Source: Granulosicoccus sp965214025 | GTDB taxonomy: Bacteria > Pseudomonadota > Gammaproteobacteria > Granulosicoccales > Granulosicoccaceae | Direction of reading: 5' to 3' | Length of the DNA stretch: 64,000 bases | NCBI GenBank assembly: GCA_965214025.1 | Contig: CBDCAW010000047.1 | Span: forward strand, 38,482-102,481 | Shown here: in pieces, positions 17,323 to 27,324 of the stretch | How the letters are laid out: each line of letters starts with the position of its first letter | How positions within the stretch are numbered: position 1 is the first letter of the stretch | Notes under the pieces: generated by a model | Told to the model about the DNA's origin: nothing | What the model saw: only the letters and a program-made list of their open reading frames with translations | Databases searched by the model: none | Program-made: the position numbers and the translations under genes

Positions 17323-17790
17323 ATGCCAGACCTCAACCACGGGGATCTTCACATCGACTCCCCCGCGTTCGATAACGGAGAAGCGATTCCGGAAAGATTC
17401 ACAGCCGCGGGTGCGAACGATTCACCGGAGCTGAGCTGGGTCAGCGTGCCTGACAGCACGCGCGAGCTGGTGCTGATGGTGCACGACCCGGACGCCCCAC
17501 TGACAGACGGTTTCACGCACTGGATCGTCACCGGAATCGACCCATCCGCGAACGGGTTGGAGGAGAATGCCATCGATGGCTGCGTCAGCGGCACAAACTC
17601 GGCGGGTGAGGTCGGTTGGATGGGTCCTGCACCACCGCCTGGCCACGGCACCCATCACTACTTCTTCCACCTGTTCGCATTGGACGAGAAGATAGAGGCA
17701 GACGCCGGTACAGACCGGGCAGCGTTGCTGAGGATGATCGATGGCCACATTCTCGAACAAGCAAGGTTTGTAGGTACTTTCTCCCTCTAG
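17323..17790 (+). CDS. YbhB/YbcL family PEBP-like protein
   Basis: A 155-residue phosphatidylethanolamine-binding-protein (Raf kinase inhibitor-like) fold. The signature MVHDPDAP and the ligand-pocket motif GHGTHHYFFHLFALD are intact. Bacterial members are cytosolic and their function is poorly known. Length fits the YbhB group. Monocistronic by spacing. Confidence 0.9.
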   Translation: MPDLNHGDLHIDSPAFDNGEAIPERFTAAGANDSPELSWVSVPDSTRELVLMVHDPDAPLTDGFTHWIVTGIDPSANGLEENAIDGCVSGTNSAGEVGWMGPAPPPGHGTHHYFFHLFALDEKIEADAGTDRAALLRMIDGHILEQARFVGTFSL

Positions 17791-17929
17791 CGGCGCCGTG
17801 CCTATGATGTTGGCGGGCTTCCGAACTCGCCATGCGCATGTGGAACGACTACCAGCGGCTCTTCGAAGGTCAAGGAAGACGCCAAATGGGTCGTAGCTGA
17901 TCTCTTGCCGCCGCTCCGTCAGGTAACGG

Positions 17930-18190
17930 TCAACGCTTGTACTGCGTGGGGCAATAGGCGCGCTGCACCCCGGCCGGCCGCTTGCGCGCATGCTTGGTCA
18001 CCCGCCCTGTGACGCGTTTGCGCCACAGGCGGAACGAAGCCGGTTTCAGTTCGCGACGCATCGTGGCGATCACGGCTTTTTCGTCAAGCCCGTAGCTTGC
18101 CTCGATGGCCTCGAAAGGCGTTCTGTCTTCCCAGGCCATCTCGATGATCCGCGAGGTATCCGCTGAGTTGAATCGTGAGGCTGATACCAT
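17930..18190 (-). CDS. TIGR03643 (DUF2805) family protein
   Basis: An 86-residue basic protein matching the conserved family of unknown function with WEDRTPFEAIEASYGLDE, VIATMRRELKPASFRLWRKR and VTGRVTKHA. The fold looks like a helix-turn-helix adaptor but no DNA-binding role is established. ATG 18190 (MVSASRF) is chosen so that it does not overlap the divergent NIPSNAP gene; longer starts to 18241 would. Confidence 0.85.
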   Translation of the reverse strand: MVSASRFNSADTSRIIEMAWEDRTPFEAIEASYGLDEKAVIATMRRELKPASFRLWRKRVTGRVTKHARKRPAGVQRAYCPTQYKR

Positions 18191-18218
18191 GTTTTTCCAC
18201 TCATGACCGGAGAGCCGC

Positions 18219-18542
18219 ATGGCCCTGTTCGAACTACGCACCTACAGTATTCGGCCCGGCAAGATGGAAGAATGGCTGAGCTTCATGGAGCGCAGGATCA
18301 TGCCGTACATCATCTCGAAGGGCATGACGGTCAATGCCAGTTTCCGAGGTGATGGAGACGATTCAACCTATGTCTGGATTCGTCGGTTCGACGACGAGGC
18401 ACATCGTGTCGCATTGTACGAAGCCGTCTACGAGAGCGATGAGTGGAAGAAAGATTTCTCGCCGAAGATCGGCACACTGATCGATCGAGAGAAGACCGTG
18501 ATCACCCGCCTGTCGCCAACCGCGCAATCCCCCTTGCAATAG
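18219..18542 (+). CDS. NIPSNAP family protein
   Basis: A 107-residue ferredoxin-like (dimeric alpha-beta barrel) NIPSNAP protein: MALFELRTYSIRPGKMEEW at the start and YVWIRRFDDEAHRVALYEAVY in the middle are typical. The start lies 28 nt from the divergent TIGR03643 gene. Function in bacteria is unknown; members often accompany catabolic or stress genes. Confidence 0.88.
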   Translation: MALFELRTYSIRPGKMEEWLSFMERRIMPYIISKGMTVNASFRGDGDDSTYVWIRRFDDEAHRVALYEAVYESDEWKKDFSPKIGTLIDREKTVITRLSPTAQSPLQ

Positions 18543-18620
18543 GAATCAGGCCGGCGGTGGGCAAAGGCCACACCGATACAAGGAACAGTAGTCGCTGATT
18601 CATAGTTCGCAGGCTCTTGA

Positions 18621-21600
18621 TCAGGCAGCCCGACGCAAGGTGGCCAGCAGTTCCGAAAGCTCGGCCGCCTTTGGCTTCACCATCCAGAACCGGGAGGCGA
18701 GGCTGTAGAAGTCCTCGACCATCTGGTGGGCGTTCAGGCTGCCTGTGGCCTTGGCATGGTCTTCAATCAGAATCTGCAGATAGGTCCGATAGCGCTCCAT
18801 GGATTCGGAATGCAGCCGGTGGATGTCGATGAGTTCGTGGTTGTAGCGATCTACAAAGGCATTGTGTTGGTCGTAGACGAACGCGAGCCCGCCGGTCATG
18901 CCGGCACCGAAGTTCACGCCGGTTTCGCCGAGAACCACCACGCAGCCGCCCGTCATGTACTCACACCCGTGATCGCCGATACCTTCGATCACCGCTACCG
19001 CGCCACTGTTGCGCACGGCGAAACGCTCACCACCCAGGCCGGCTGCGTAGAAGGTTCCACCGGTGGCACCGTACAGGCAGGTGTTGCCGACGATGACCGA
19101 TTCCCGGCCGGAGAAACGCGCATCGGCGGGCGGCCGCACCACGATCCGGCCACCAGCCATGCCCTTGCCGACGTAGTCGTTCGCATCGCCGTCGAGATGC
19201 AGGTGCAACCCTCCGGCATTCCAGACACCGAAGGATTGCCCGGCCGTTCCCTTGAAATACAGCTCCAGTGGCGCCTCGTCCATGCCGTGGTCACCGTGCA
19301 GGCGAGCGATTTCACCCGACAGGCGGGCACCGATCGATCGGTTGATGTTCTGGATGTCGTAGTGGAACTCACCTCCGCTGCGCGTCCTGATGGCATCCTG
19401 GCAATCCTTCACCATCTGCTCGGCCAGCACACCCTTGTCGTACGGCTCGTTGCGTTCCACCTGACAGAAGCGCGGTGCATCGTCCGGGATGCCCCCGGTG
19501 CTGAGCAGCGGTGAAAGGTCGAGGCGCGCCTGCCTGTCTGTCTGGCCCGCCGCTGGGGTCAGGTATTGCGTACGACCGATGAGGTCGGCGATCGAACGCA
19601 CGCCCAACGCAGCCATGTGCCGGCGCACGTCTTCGGCGACAAAGCGCATGTAGTTCATGACCTTTTCCACGTTGCCGTGGAAATGGCGCATGCGCAACAC
19701 CTTGTGCTGGGTGGCGACACCCGTTGCACAGTTGTTGAGGTGGCAGATACGCAGGTACTTGCAACCCATCGCGATCATCGGACCGGTACCGAAACCGAAG
19801 CTCTCGGCGCCGAGTATCGCCGCCTTGATCACGTCGAGCCCGGTCTTCAGGCCGCCATCGGTCTGCACGCGTACCTTGCCGCGCAGGTTGTTCGCCCGCA
19901 GCACCTGATGCGTCTCGGACATGCCCAGCTCCCACGGCGACCCTGCGTATTTCACGCTCGTCAGCGGTGAGGCGCCAGTGCCGCCATCGTAGCCCGAGAT
20001 GGTGATGAGATCCGCATAGGCCTTGGTCACGCCTGCGGCCACCGTACCGACGCCTGCCTCGGCCACCAGTTTCACGGATACCAGCGCTTCCGGGTTCACC
20101 TGCTTCAGGTCGAAGATCAGCTGTGCCAGATCCTCGATCGAATAGATGTCGTGATGCGGAGGGGGCGAAATCAGTGCAACCCCGGGTGAGCTGTGCCGCA
20201 GCCGCGCGATCATTTCGTTGACCTTGTGCCCGGGCAACTGGCCGCCTTCGCCCGGCTTGGCTCCCTGGGCGATCTTGATCTGCAAGACTTCGGCATTCAC
20301 CAGATAGTTCGGCGTAACGCCGAATCGTCCGGATGCCACCTGCTTGATCTTGGACATGCGCACGGTGCCGTAGCGCTCGAGATCCTCACCACCTTCGCCG
20401 GAGTTGGATCGGCCGCCCAGGCGGTTCATCGCTTCGGCCAGGGTTTCATGGGCCTCCGGCGAAAGAGCGCCCAGAGACATGCCTGCGGAATCGAAACGCG
20501 TGAGTATGGCCTCGATCGGCTCGACGTCCTCGATGTCGATCGGTTCCGCCTGAGGTGCCAGATCAAGCAGGTCACGCAGCATGGCCGGACGGCGATCGTC
20601 CACGGAGCGCTGGTAGATCTCGTAGTCTTCGTACTCGCCGCTGGTGACCGCCGCCTGCAGCTGTTGCACCACGTCGGGGTTGTAGGCGTGATATTCGCCA
20701 CCGTGGATGTACTTCAGCAGGCCACCTTGCGCCGCTTCGATGCCCGAGTCGAAGGCGATCTTGCCGAGTGCGCGAAGGTCAGTCTCAATATCGCTGAAGT
20801 CCATGCCCTGGATACGGCTGGTGGTGCCGGTGAAGCACAGCTCGCATACCGACTTGTTGAGGCCGACGATCTCGTAGAGCTGAGCCCCGCGGTAGCTGGC
20901 GATCGTGGAGATCCCCATCTTCGAGAGTATCTTCATCAGGCCCTTGTTGATGCCCTTGCGGTAATTCTGCTGCAGCTGTGGCGTGTCGCCGGCGACGATC
21001 TCGCCATTGCCTGCCATCGAACGGATGCACTCGTAGGCCAGATACGGATAAACGCAGGTTGCCCCGTAGCCGACGAGTACCGCTATCTGGTGGGAATCCC
21101 GGGCGGTGCCTGTTTCCACCACGATGTTCGCCTCGGGGCGGCAACCGGCTTCTATCATGCCGTGGTGCACGGCGCCGGTGGCGAGCAACGCATGCACCGG
21201 CAGCATGCCGCTGGTCAGCTCTCTGTCGGTGAGCAGGATGACCACCTTCTGATCATCCATGACGGCGTCGATCGCGGTATCGACGATGCGGCGAATCGCC
21301 TTCTCCAGCGTTTCTTCGGCCGGGTCGTATTGCAGGTCGATACTGGTGTTCTGGTAGGCCGGCTCGTCGTTCATGGCCATGAGCGTGTCGAACTTCTGTT
21401 GCGACATCACCGGCGAGCGCACCAGCAGCCGGTTGGCATGATGATGGGTTTCGCGAAACAGGTTCTTTTCACGCCCGAGGCACGTTTCCAGCGACATCAC
21501 GATCGTCTCGCGCAACGGATCGATCGGCGGATTGGTCACCTGTGCGAACTGTTGGCGGAAGTTGTCATACAGCGAACGCACATGCTCGCTCATCACCGGG

Positions 21601-23102
21601 AACGGTGTGTCGTCACCCATCGAGCCGATGGCCTCGCTCCCCCCTTCCGCCAGTACGCGCAGCACCTGATCGCGCTCTTCGTACGAGACATTGAACATCT
21701 TCTCGTAGATCGCCAGTTGGTCGGGCTGCATCGGTGGTGTGCGTTCGGGAGCGTCTCGCAGGCTCGAGCGCAAGTGGCGCGAATGCTTCTGTAACCACTT
21801 GGCATAGGGCTGACGGTGCTTGAGCAGGTCGCAGATGTCGCGAGGCAACAGCAGCCGACCGGACTGGGTATCGACGGCCAGCATCTCGCCGGGCTTCAGC
21901 CGGCCTTTCTTCGTGATGTCGCTGGCCGCGTAGTCGTATACGCCTACCTCGGACGCCAGCGTGATATGCCGATCCTTGCTGATCACGTAGCGTGCCGGAC
22001 GCAGCCCATTGCGATCGAGCACGCAGCTCGCGTAGCGGCCGTCAGAGAGCACCACGCCGGCCGGGCCATCCCACGGTTCCATGTGCATGGAGTTGTATTC
22101 GAGGAACGCTCGCAGGTCGGAGTCGAGTTCCCAGGTGTTCTGCCACGCCGGTGGAATCAGCATGCGCATCGCACGGAACAGATCGATGCCGCCGGCGATC
22201 AGTACTTCCAGCATGTTGTCGAGCGACATGGAATCCGAGCCGCTCTGGCTGATCAGCGGCACCAGCTCCTGCAGCTCCGGCAACAACTCGGAGCGCAGCT
22301 TGTTGACACGCGCATTCGCCCAGTTGCGATTGCCCTTGATGGTATTGATCTCGCCGTTGTGCGCCAGGTAGCGGAACGGTTGCGCCAGGCGCCACTGCGG
22401 CAGGGTATTGGTGGAGAAGCGTTGGTGAAACACAGCGATCGACGAGGCCATGTCCGCGGCGGCGAGATCGAGATAGAAGGCCGGCAGATTGGCCGGCATC
22501 ATCAGCCCTTTGTAGAGCACGATCTCGCTCGACAACGAGCAGACGTAGAACTCTTCGCTCGCCTGGTCGAGTGCAATCTCCGACTTGCGCCGTGCGACGA
22601 ACAGATGACGGTTGAACTCGGCGGTGTCCATTTCGTCGTCGGGGCTGACGAACAGTTGTTCGATGCGCGGCATCTTGCGCTGGGCTTCCTCGCCACAGAC
22701 GCCCTTGTCCACCGGCACCACGCGCCAGCCATGAAAGCTCAGGCCACGATCCTCGAGCTGGCGTTGAAGCATGGCACGCGCCTCCGATGCCTTGCTCTCG
22801 TCATGACTGAGAAAGACGATGCCGGTGGCGAACTCCTCGGGCAGTTCGATGCCGCCCTCCGCCGCTACCCGGCGCAGGAACCGCTCGGGTTTGCGCAGTT
22901 GCAGGCCGCAGCCGTCACCGGTCTTGCCATCGGCGCCGATGGCGCCTCGGTGAGTCATTCTCGCCAATGACTTGATGGCGGTCTCGACCAGCCAATGGCT
23001 GGCCTTGCCGTCCATCTGGGCGATCAGGCCAAAGCCGCAGTTATCATGTTCGAAGTCAGGGTCATACAGCCCGCTCTGTGCGAGGTTGTCGAGATACGTC
23101 AT
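18621..23102 (-). CDS. gltB: Glutamate synthase (NADPH) large subunit
   Basis: A 1493-residue GltB. It makes glutamate from glutamine and 2-oxoglutarate. The N-terminal glutaminase nucleophile is C22 in HDNCGFGLIA, exposed after removal of a short propeptide. The FMN domain includes SGYDGGTGASPLTS, and the 3Fe-4S cysteines lie in LRICHLNNCATGVAT. The C-terminal GXGXG beta-helix closes the protein. ATG 23102 (MTYLDNLAQSG) is chosen for family length. The small subunit gltD is not adjacent but lies 13.5 kb away beyond mrcA and hemE, unlike the usual gltBD pair. A promoter-like TATAAT and a 16-nt palindrome lie upstream. Confidence 0.97.
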   Translation of the reverse strand: MTYLDNLAQSGLYDPDFEHDNCGFGLIAQMDGKASHWLVETAIKSLARMTHRGAIGADGKTGDGCGLQLRKPERFLRRVAAEGGIELPEEFATGIVFLSHDESKASEARAMLQRQLEDRGLSFHGWRVVPVDKGVCGEEAQRKMPRIEQLFVSPDDEMDTAEFNRHLFVARRKSEIALDQASEEFYVCSLSSEIVLYKGLMMPANLPAFYLDLAAADMASSIAVFHQRFSTNTLPQWRLAQPFRYLAHNGEINTIKGNRNWANARVNKLRSELLPELQELVPLISQSGSDSMSLDNMLEVLIAGGIDLFRAMRMLIPPAWQNTWELDSDLRAFLEYNSMHMEPWDGPAGVVLSDGRYASCVLDRNGLRPARYVISKDRHITLASEVGVYDYAASDITKKGRLKPGEMLAVDTQSGRLLLPRDICDLLKHRQPYAKWLQKHSRHLRSSLRDAPERTPPMQPDQLAIYEKMFNVSYEERDQVLRVLAEGGSEAIGSMGDDTPFPVMSEHVRSLYDNFRQQFAQVTNPPIDPLRETIVMSLETCLGREKNLFRETHHHANRLLVRSPVMSQQKFDTLMAMNDEPAYQNTSIDLQYDPAEETLEKAIRRIVDTAIDAVMDDQKVVILLTDRELTSGMLPVHALLATGAVHHGMIEAGCRPEANIVVETGTARDSHQIAVLVGYGATCVYPYLAYECIRSMAGNGEIVAGDTPQLQQNYRKGINKGLMKILSKMGISTIASYRGAQLYEIVGLNKSVCELCFTGTTSRIQGMDFSDIETDLRALGKIAFDSGIEAAQGGLLKYIHGGEYHAYNPDVVQQLQAAVTSGEYEDYEIYQRSVDDRRPAMLRDLLDLAPQAEPIDIEDVEPIEAILTRFDSAGMSLGALSPEAHETLAEAMNRLGGRSNSGEGGEDLERYGTVRMSKIKQVASGRFGVTPNYLVNAEVLQIKIAQGAKPGEGGQLPGHKVNEMIARLRHSSPGVALISPPPHHDIYSIEDLAQLIFDLKQVNPEALVSVKLVAEAGVGTVAAGVTKAYADLITISGYDGGTGASPLTSVKYAGSPWELGMSETHQVLRANNLRGKVRVQTDGGLKTGLDVIKAAILGAESFGFGTGPMIAMGCKYLRICHLNNCATGVATQHKVLRMRHFHGNVEKVMNYMRFVAEDVRRHMAALGVRSIADLIGRTQYLTPAAGQTDRQARLDLSPLLSTGGIPDDAPRFCQVERNEPYDKGVLAEQMVKDCQDAIRTRSGGEFHYDIQNINRSIGARLSGEIARLHGDHGMDEAPLELYFKGTAGQSFGVWNAGGLHLHLDGDANDYVGKGMAGGRIVVRPPADARFSGRESVIVGNTCLYGATGGTFYAAGLGGERFAVRNSGAVAVIEGIGDHGCEYMTGGCVVVLGETGVNFGAGMTGGLAFVYDQHNAFVDRYNHELIDIHRLHSESMERYRTYLQILIEDHAKATGSLNAHQMVEDFYSLASRFWMVKPKAAELSELLATLRRAA

Positions 23103-23463
23103 GGTGTTCAAGTCAGTCGTCGGTGGGACGCGGCCGCACCAGAGGCTGGCGCCGGCGGATCGCGTCAGGGCCGTCATCAGTCAGCCGACAGAACTTTCCT
23201 GGCGCGACCATGACGAACTCACGACGGATTATACGTGCTGGCGCGGTAATTGAACCTTATGAAGATAAGGCCATGACGGACAAGATGATTTCCTGCCAGC
23301 GAGGGGAAACTCCTGTTCACAGGCGACAGCGGGTGGGTTCAAACCTGTCTGCCTGAGCTCAATGGCCTGTTCATGACGCCGGCAACAGGCGCCTTCGTCG
23401 GATGACAGGGGTCTTCCGACATGGCGATGCCGCCTTGACCGTCCTTGTCGTGATGAGCCGGGT
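23103..23463. other. Intergenic region between damX-like gene and gltB
   Basis: About 360 nt on the leader side of gltB with no gene. Reading leftward it contains a possible -10 (TATAAT, 23228-23233) and a palindrome (23255-23270), leaving a gltB leader of about 120 nt. I see no known riboswitch. Confidence 0.5.
23228..23270 (-). promoter_or_regulatory. Possible gltB promoter with palindromic operator
   Basis: A perfect TATAAT (minus strand, 23228-23233) lies about 125 nt before gltB. The -35 is weak (TTCAAT with a short 15-nt spacer). CCTTAT-GAAG-ATAAGG at 23255-23270 is a perfect 6-bp-arm inverted repeat ending at the expected -35, a fitting position for an operator. Confidence 0.4.
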
Positions 23464-25488
23464 CTAATTGCGTACCGTCTCCTGCAGGCGGCCGATGGCA
23501 CGGATCCAGGGCTCGTTGCTCCGGAGCTCCGCCGGCATGGCCTCGATCGCGGCGGTCGCGGCTTCGATCGTCGGGTAGAGCCCATGCACCATGGCATACC
23601 AGACGGTACCGCTGCGCTCGAACGAGAACACCGAGTTCGGCGATGGCAGATTGCTGTTCTGCAGGAAGCTGTCGACACTCTCCCGATCGATCGCGGCGAT
23701 CATCTGCACCGTGAACTGATCGGGTGACTGCACCAGGATCCAGTTGGGAGATTCGAGGGAGCCTGCGATCGAGGACGATCCGGATGCGCTCGCGTCGTTC
23801 GTGCCCGGCGCGCCGGGTTCGTCGTCACTGACCGGGGCATCGCGCCTGATGTCGTCCAACGCTTCCGGCGGCGGATCGAGGGGCGCGGTCTCGACGGGCA
23901 CCTCGGCTGTTTGTATCGGCTCGCCGCTACCATCGCCAGCCACCGGGTTCGGGTCATCGATGGCGAGCTCCTCGGCACTCAGCGATCCACCTTGTACGCC
24001 TTCGGTATTCGCAGCATCGGCGCTCGTGTCATCCGCGTCGTCGTTCCGGGCAGCATTTTCCGCACGCGAGGTTTGCGGAACGATCTCGATCCTCTCATCA
24101 GCCGATGCATCGTTCCCATCGGTTCTGCCGCTGTCGGCCGGTTCCGCTACCGGCGCAGGCAATATTGACGACGGCGCAGTTTCAGTGGTGGCCGATGCGG
24201 CGGCAGACTCTCCGGCAGAAGCATTCGCCGGCGGGTCGGCAGGGTCTGCCGGTGCACGATCACTGCCACGGGTGCCGGCATCATTCGAAGCCGCGGGTGT
24301 GGAACGATCGCCGTCGGCCGGCATTGCCGCCTCCGGTGCGGCCTGTGCGAGCGCTTCGGACTCCGCCTGTTCACGCTGGTCTGTCTCGGCCCGGGCAGCG
24401 GCGGCCTCCTCGGCTGCCAGCTCACGCGCACGTTCCTCGTTCGCGCGTTCGCGGACCAGTCGTAGCCGTTCCGCATTCTCGGCCTCGGTGTCGGCAGAGG
24501 CGCTGGTTGCCTGCGGTCGGGCGTTATCGCCTGAATCATCGGGTGAGGGCAGGAACAGCAGCAAGCCGGCGAGGATCAGTGCCGCCGCCACGCCACCGAA
24601 GAGCAGCTTACGTCGTCGATCGTCCATTTCCGGCAGGCTGGATGCGAAGCTCTTGGACACGGGGGCCGCCGCCGGTAGGCTGCCGAACCGCTCGTTCAAC
24701 GTTTCAGCCGCGAGAGACTGCAGAGTGCCGGGACGTCCGCTGGCTCGATCGTTGAGCATCGCCACGTCTTCGTCGTCGAACGGCAACGCGTCGGTATGCC
24801 CGGCCTGTGCCAGCCGGAATGCCAGGAAGCTGGCTGCGCGGTCGTCCTCCAGCGGTTCCATGCTGAGAATGGAGTAGGGCAGGTCGGCACCTTCGGGCAA
24901 CAGGTCGGGTATGCGATCTTCGAAATCGTCGCTGGCCGCGAAGACCATGCGCAACAGGGTTTCATCACCGCTGTTCAGGTACAGCATGCTGCTGAGCAGC
25001 CGGGTAAGTTCGTTGTCGTCGACCGCTTCGGCATCGTCGACGATCACCACACACAACGTGTTGCGCTCATCCATGCCCTGCAGGCAGGGAATGAGCTCGT
25101 CGAGCGAAAGTTTGAGATCTTCCGGAACCGGTTGCTGGAACGCTTCGAGCATGCCGGCGAAGAGGTTGTCCGTGTCGAATCGTTCCGTGCCGGCGACATG
25201 AAAGCACTGGATGCGCGTACCGCTGTCGTCGTTGAGAACGTCGAGCAGTATGGAGCGGCCGGAGCCCGGCGGGCCGAGCACCAGCAACAGGTCGTCACCG
25301 GCGATCAGTGCCTGACGCACATCGTCGAGTTGGGCCTCGCTCGTGTCATCGACGAAGCGCCCATGCCCCGGAACCGTGTGCAGGAACGGCTGGCCGTGCA
25401 GACCGAGCGCGTCAAGCGTGGCAGCCGACAGCAGCGCGCCATCGGCTTCGCCGTGCAGGGGTTCATCGCGTGACGACATCAGGCCCAT
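23464..25488 (-). CDS. damX: DamX-like AAA ATPase with SPOR domain
   Basis: A 674-residue protein. An N-terminal ExeA-like AAA domain has Walker A GPPGSGRS and Walker B-like VVIVDDAEAVDD. One TM helix follows RRRKLLFGGVAAALILAGLLL, then a long acidic, Ala/Glu/Pro-rich periplasmic linker, and a C-terminal SPOR domain (WILVQSPDQFTVQMIAA ... YAMVHGLYPTIEAA) that binds denuded septal peptidoglycan. Position downstream of aroKB is the classic place of DamX-type cell-division proteins. The N-terminal ATPase makes it longer than E. coli DamX, as in Pseudomonas-type homologues. Confidence 0.85.
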   Translation of the reverse strand: MGLMSSRDEPLHGEADGALLSAATLDALGLHGQPFLHTVPGHGRFVDDTSEAQLDDVRQALIAGDDLLLVLGPPGSGRSILLDVLNDDSGTRIQCFHVAGTERFDTDNLFAGMLEAFQQPVPEDLKLSLDELIPCLQGMDERNTLCVVIVDDAEAVDDNELTRLLSSMLYLNSGDETLLRMVFAASDDFEDRIPDLLPEGADLPYSILSMEPLEDDRAASFLAFRLAQAGHTDALPFDDEDVAMLNDRASGRPGTLQSLAAETLNERFGSLPAAAPVSKSFASSLPEMDDRRRKLLFGGVAAALILAGLLLFLPSPDDSGDNARPQATSASADTEAENAERLRLVRERANEERARELAAEEAAAARAETDQREQAESEALAQAAPEAAMPADGDRSTPAASNDAGTRGSDRAPADPADPPANASAGESAAASATTETAPSSILPAPVAEPADSGRTDGNDASADERIEIVPQTSRAENAARNDDADDTSADAANTEGVQGGSLSAEELAIDDPNPVAGDGSGEPIQTAEVPVETAPLDPPPEALDDIRRDAPVSDDEPGAPGTNDASASGSSSIAGSLESPNWILVQSPDQFTVQMIAAIDRESVDSFLQNSNLPSPNSVFSFERSGTVWYAMVHGLYPTIEAATAAIEAMPAELRSNEPWIRAIGRLQETVRN

Positions 25489-25504
25489 GGATCAGATCCG
25501 TTCA

Positions 25505-26599
25505 TCAATTTATCGCGTCTTCCAGCGTGCTGCGCAGCATAGCGTGATCGAAGTCGGCGGTGACGACAGCCTGGCCTACCCGATCGAGCAGGATCAGGCG
25601 CAGGGTGCCACCGGCAACCTTCTTGTCGCGCGCCATGTAGTCATGCAATTGATCGGCCGTCAGGCTCGAAGGTGCCTCGATCGGAAGCCCGGCGGCCTGC
25701 AGCAACGCCCGGCCCCGCTCGCAGGCACCTGCATCGATCCGGCCAAGCCGCCTCGACAGGTCGAGTGCCATGACCATGCCGGCGCTGATCGCCTCGCCAT
25801 GCAGCCACTCGCCGTAGCCGAGTGCGCCCTCGATGGCGTGGCCGAAGGTATGCCCCAGGTTCAGCAGGGCGCGCCGGCCATGCTCGTGTTCGTCCGCCGC
25901 CACGATCGCGGCCTTGATCTCGCACGATCGGCACACCGCGTGCGCGATGGCGGTCTTGTCGCGCGCCAGCAGGGCGCCCAGGTTCGCTTCGAGCCAGGCA
26001 AAGAAGTCTGCATCGAGGATCAGGCCGTGCTTGATGACCTCGGCCAGGCCCGCCCTCAACTCCCGCTCGCTGAGGGTGTCCAGCGTGTCCATGTCTGCGA
26101 TCACGGCCACCGGCTGATGAAAGGCACCGATCATGTTCTTGCCGAGCCGGTGGTTCACGCCTGTCTTGCCGCCCACGGAGGAATCGACCTGGGCCAGCAG
26201 GGTGGTGGGCAGCTGGATGAAACGCACACCGCGCTGATAGCTGGCTGCGGCGAAACCGCACATGTCGCCGATTACGCCACCACCCAGCGCCAACAACGTG
26301 CAACCACGATCGAAGCGCTCACGCAGCAAGACCTCGTAGATCGTATCGAGTGTGGCGAGGTGCTTGTGACGTTCGCCGTCCGGCAGGATGACATGCGCAA
26401 CCCGGCCGTCGAGCCCGGCGAGCAGCGCGTCGAGATACAGCGGTGCGATCGTCTCGTTGGTCACCACCAGGTTCTGGTGGCTGGTGTAGTGCTTCAGCAG
26501 CTGAGCATCGTTCAGCAGGCCAGCCCCGATGTGAATCGGGTAGCTGCGCGAGCCAAGGTCTATCCGCACGCAGTGATCGGCATCGCCGGTGTTGCTCAT
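25505..26599 (-). CDS. aroB: 3-dehydroquinate synthase
   Basis: A 364-residue AroB, second enzyme of the shikimate pathway, converting DAHP to 3-dehydroquinate with NAD+ and zinc. Visible are DGERHKHLATLD, GGGVIGDMCGFAAASYQRG, the metal-binding GHTFGHAIE and GEAISAGMVMAL. Its start overlaps the aroK stop as ATGA, and damX follows after 16 nt, so aroK-aroB-damX is an operon. Confidence 0.97.
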   Translation of the reverse strand: MSNTGDADHCVRIDLGSRSYPIHIGAGLLNDAQLLKHYTSHQNLVVTNETIAPLYLDALLAGLDGRVAHVILPDGERHKHLATLDTIYEVLLRERFDRGCTLLALGGGVIGDMCGFAAASYQRGVRFIQLPTTLLAQVDSSVGGKTGVNHRLGKNMIGAFHQPVAVIADMDTLDTLSERELRAGLAEVIKHGLILDADFFAWLEANLGALLARDKTAIAHAVCRSCEIKAAIVAADEHEHGRRALLNLGHTFGHAIEGALGYGEWLHGEAISAGMVMALDLSRRLGRIDAGACERGRALLQAAGLPIEAPSSLTADQLHDYMARDKKVAGGTLRLILLDRVGQAVVTADFDHAMLRSTLEDAIN

Positions 26600-27165
26600 G
26601 ATGTAGGTGTGGTCGGCGTTTCCGGCGACGTGCCGGCGGGCGGCTGATCGATGATGCGTTCGCGACGCAGATGGTTCATCAAGCGGGTCACCACATGATG
26701 CATGCGACGTGCATCGGTACTGATCTCCACATGCGCCACCGACTGATACAGCCCGGCACGTTCGTTCATCAGGGCGCGCAGGCGCCCTTCCGGATCTTCC
26801 GTGCGCAGCAGGGGGCGGTGAGTGTCGAGGGCCACGCGCCGCAGTTGTTCGCGGATATCGACAGACAGCAACACCACGTGCCCACGGCTCTTCAGCACCC
26901 GCCGGTTTTCCTCGAGCAGCACTGCACCGCCGCCGGTGGCGAGTACGATATCGGGCTGGTCGGTCAGTTCGTCGATGATGCGAGCCTCGCGCTGGCGGAA
27001 TCCGCTCTCCCCTTCATAGTCGAATATCGTCGGAATGTCGACGCCGCAGCGGCATTCGATCTCGCGATCGCTATCGATGAAACGGTGGCCGATACGCCGT
27101 GCGAGGGCCCGACCTACCGTGGTCTTGCCCGCGCCCATCGGGCCGACGAGGAAAATGCTGACCAT
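26596..27165 (-). CDS. aroK: Shikimate kinase
   Basis: A 189-residue shikimate kinase. P-loop GPMGAGKTT begins at residue 7, the shikimate-binding acidic site is in FIDSDREIE, the loop is ATGGGAVL, and the lid arginine lies in RPLLRTEDPEGRL. It phosphorylates shikimate at the 3-position. ATG 27165 (MVSIFLVGPMG) places the P-loop as in other AroK proteins; the ORF start at 27216 is not needed. A terminator after pilQ lies upstream, so aroK has its own transcription start or depends on read-through. Confidence 0.95.
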   Translation of the reverse strand: MVSIFLVGPMGAGKTTVGRALARRIGHRFIDSDREIECRCGVDIPTIFDYEGESGFRQREARIIDELTDQPDIVLATGGGAVLLEENRRVLKSRGHVVLLSVDIREQLRRVALDTHRPLLRTEDPEGRLRALMNERAGLYQSVAHVEISTDARRMHHVVTRLMNHLRRERIIDQPPAGTSPETPTTPTS

Positions 27166-27225
27166 GGAAGTGGATGCGTTGACGGTGGTGGCAGTTGGCT
27201 GACCGTCATCATACAAGACAAATGC

Positions 27226-27252
27226 AAAAAGCCCCCGCGGTAAGGCGGGGGC
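27226..27252 (-). terminator. Rho-independent terminator after pilQ
   Basis: On the minus strand GCCCCCGC, a 6-nt loop and GCGGGGGC form an 8-bp stem followed directly by TTTTT. It lies 73 nt after pilQ and upstream of aroK, separating the pil operon from aroKB. Confidence 0.9.
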
Positions 27253-27324
27253 CTGAATTCCGTGCCTCGGTAACTCCTCCTACAGGGGGATGGCGAAGGC
27301 CGTCATTGTAATGCGCAGGAAGCG

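Noticed and set aside
20193..21794. 533-residue plus-strand frame
   Set aside because: Antisense of gltB, no recognisable domain.
23325..23360. tRNA T-arm-like sequence (GGGTTCAAACC)
   Set aside because: No acceptor, D or anticodon stems can be formed around it.
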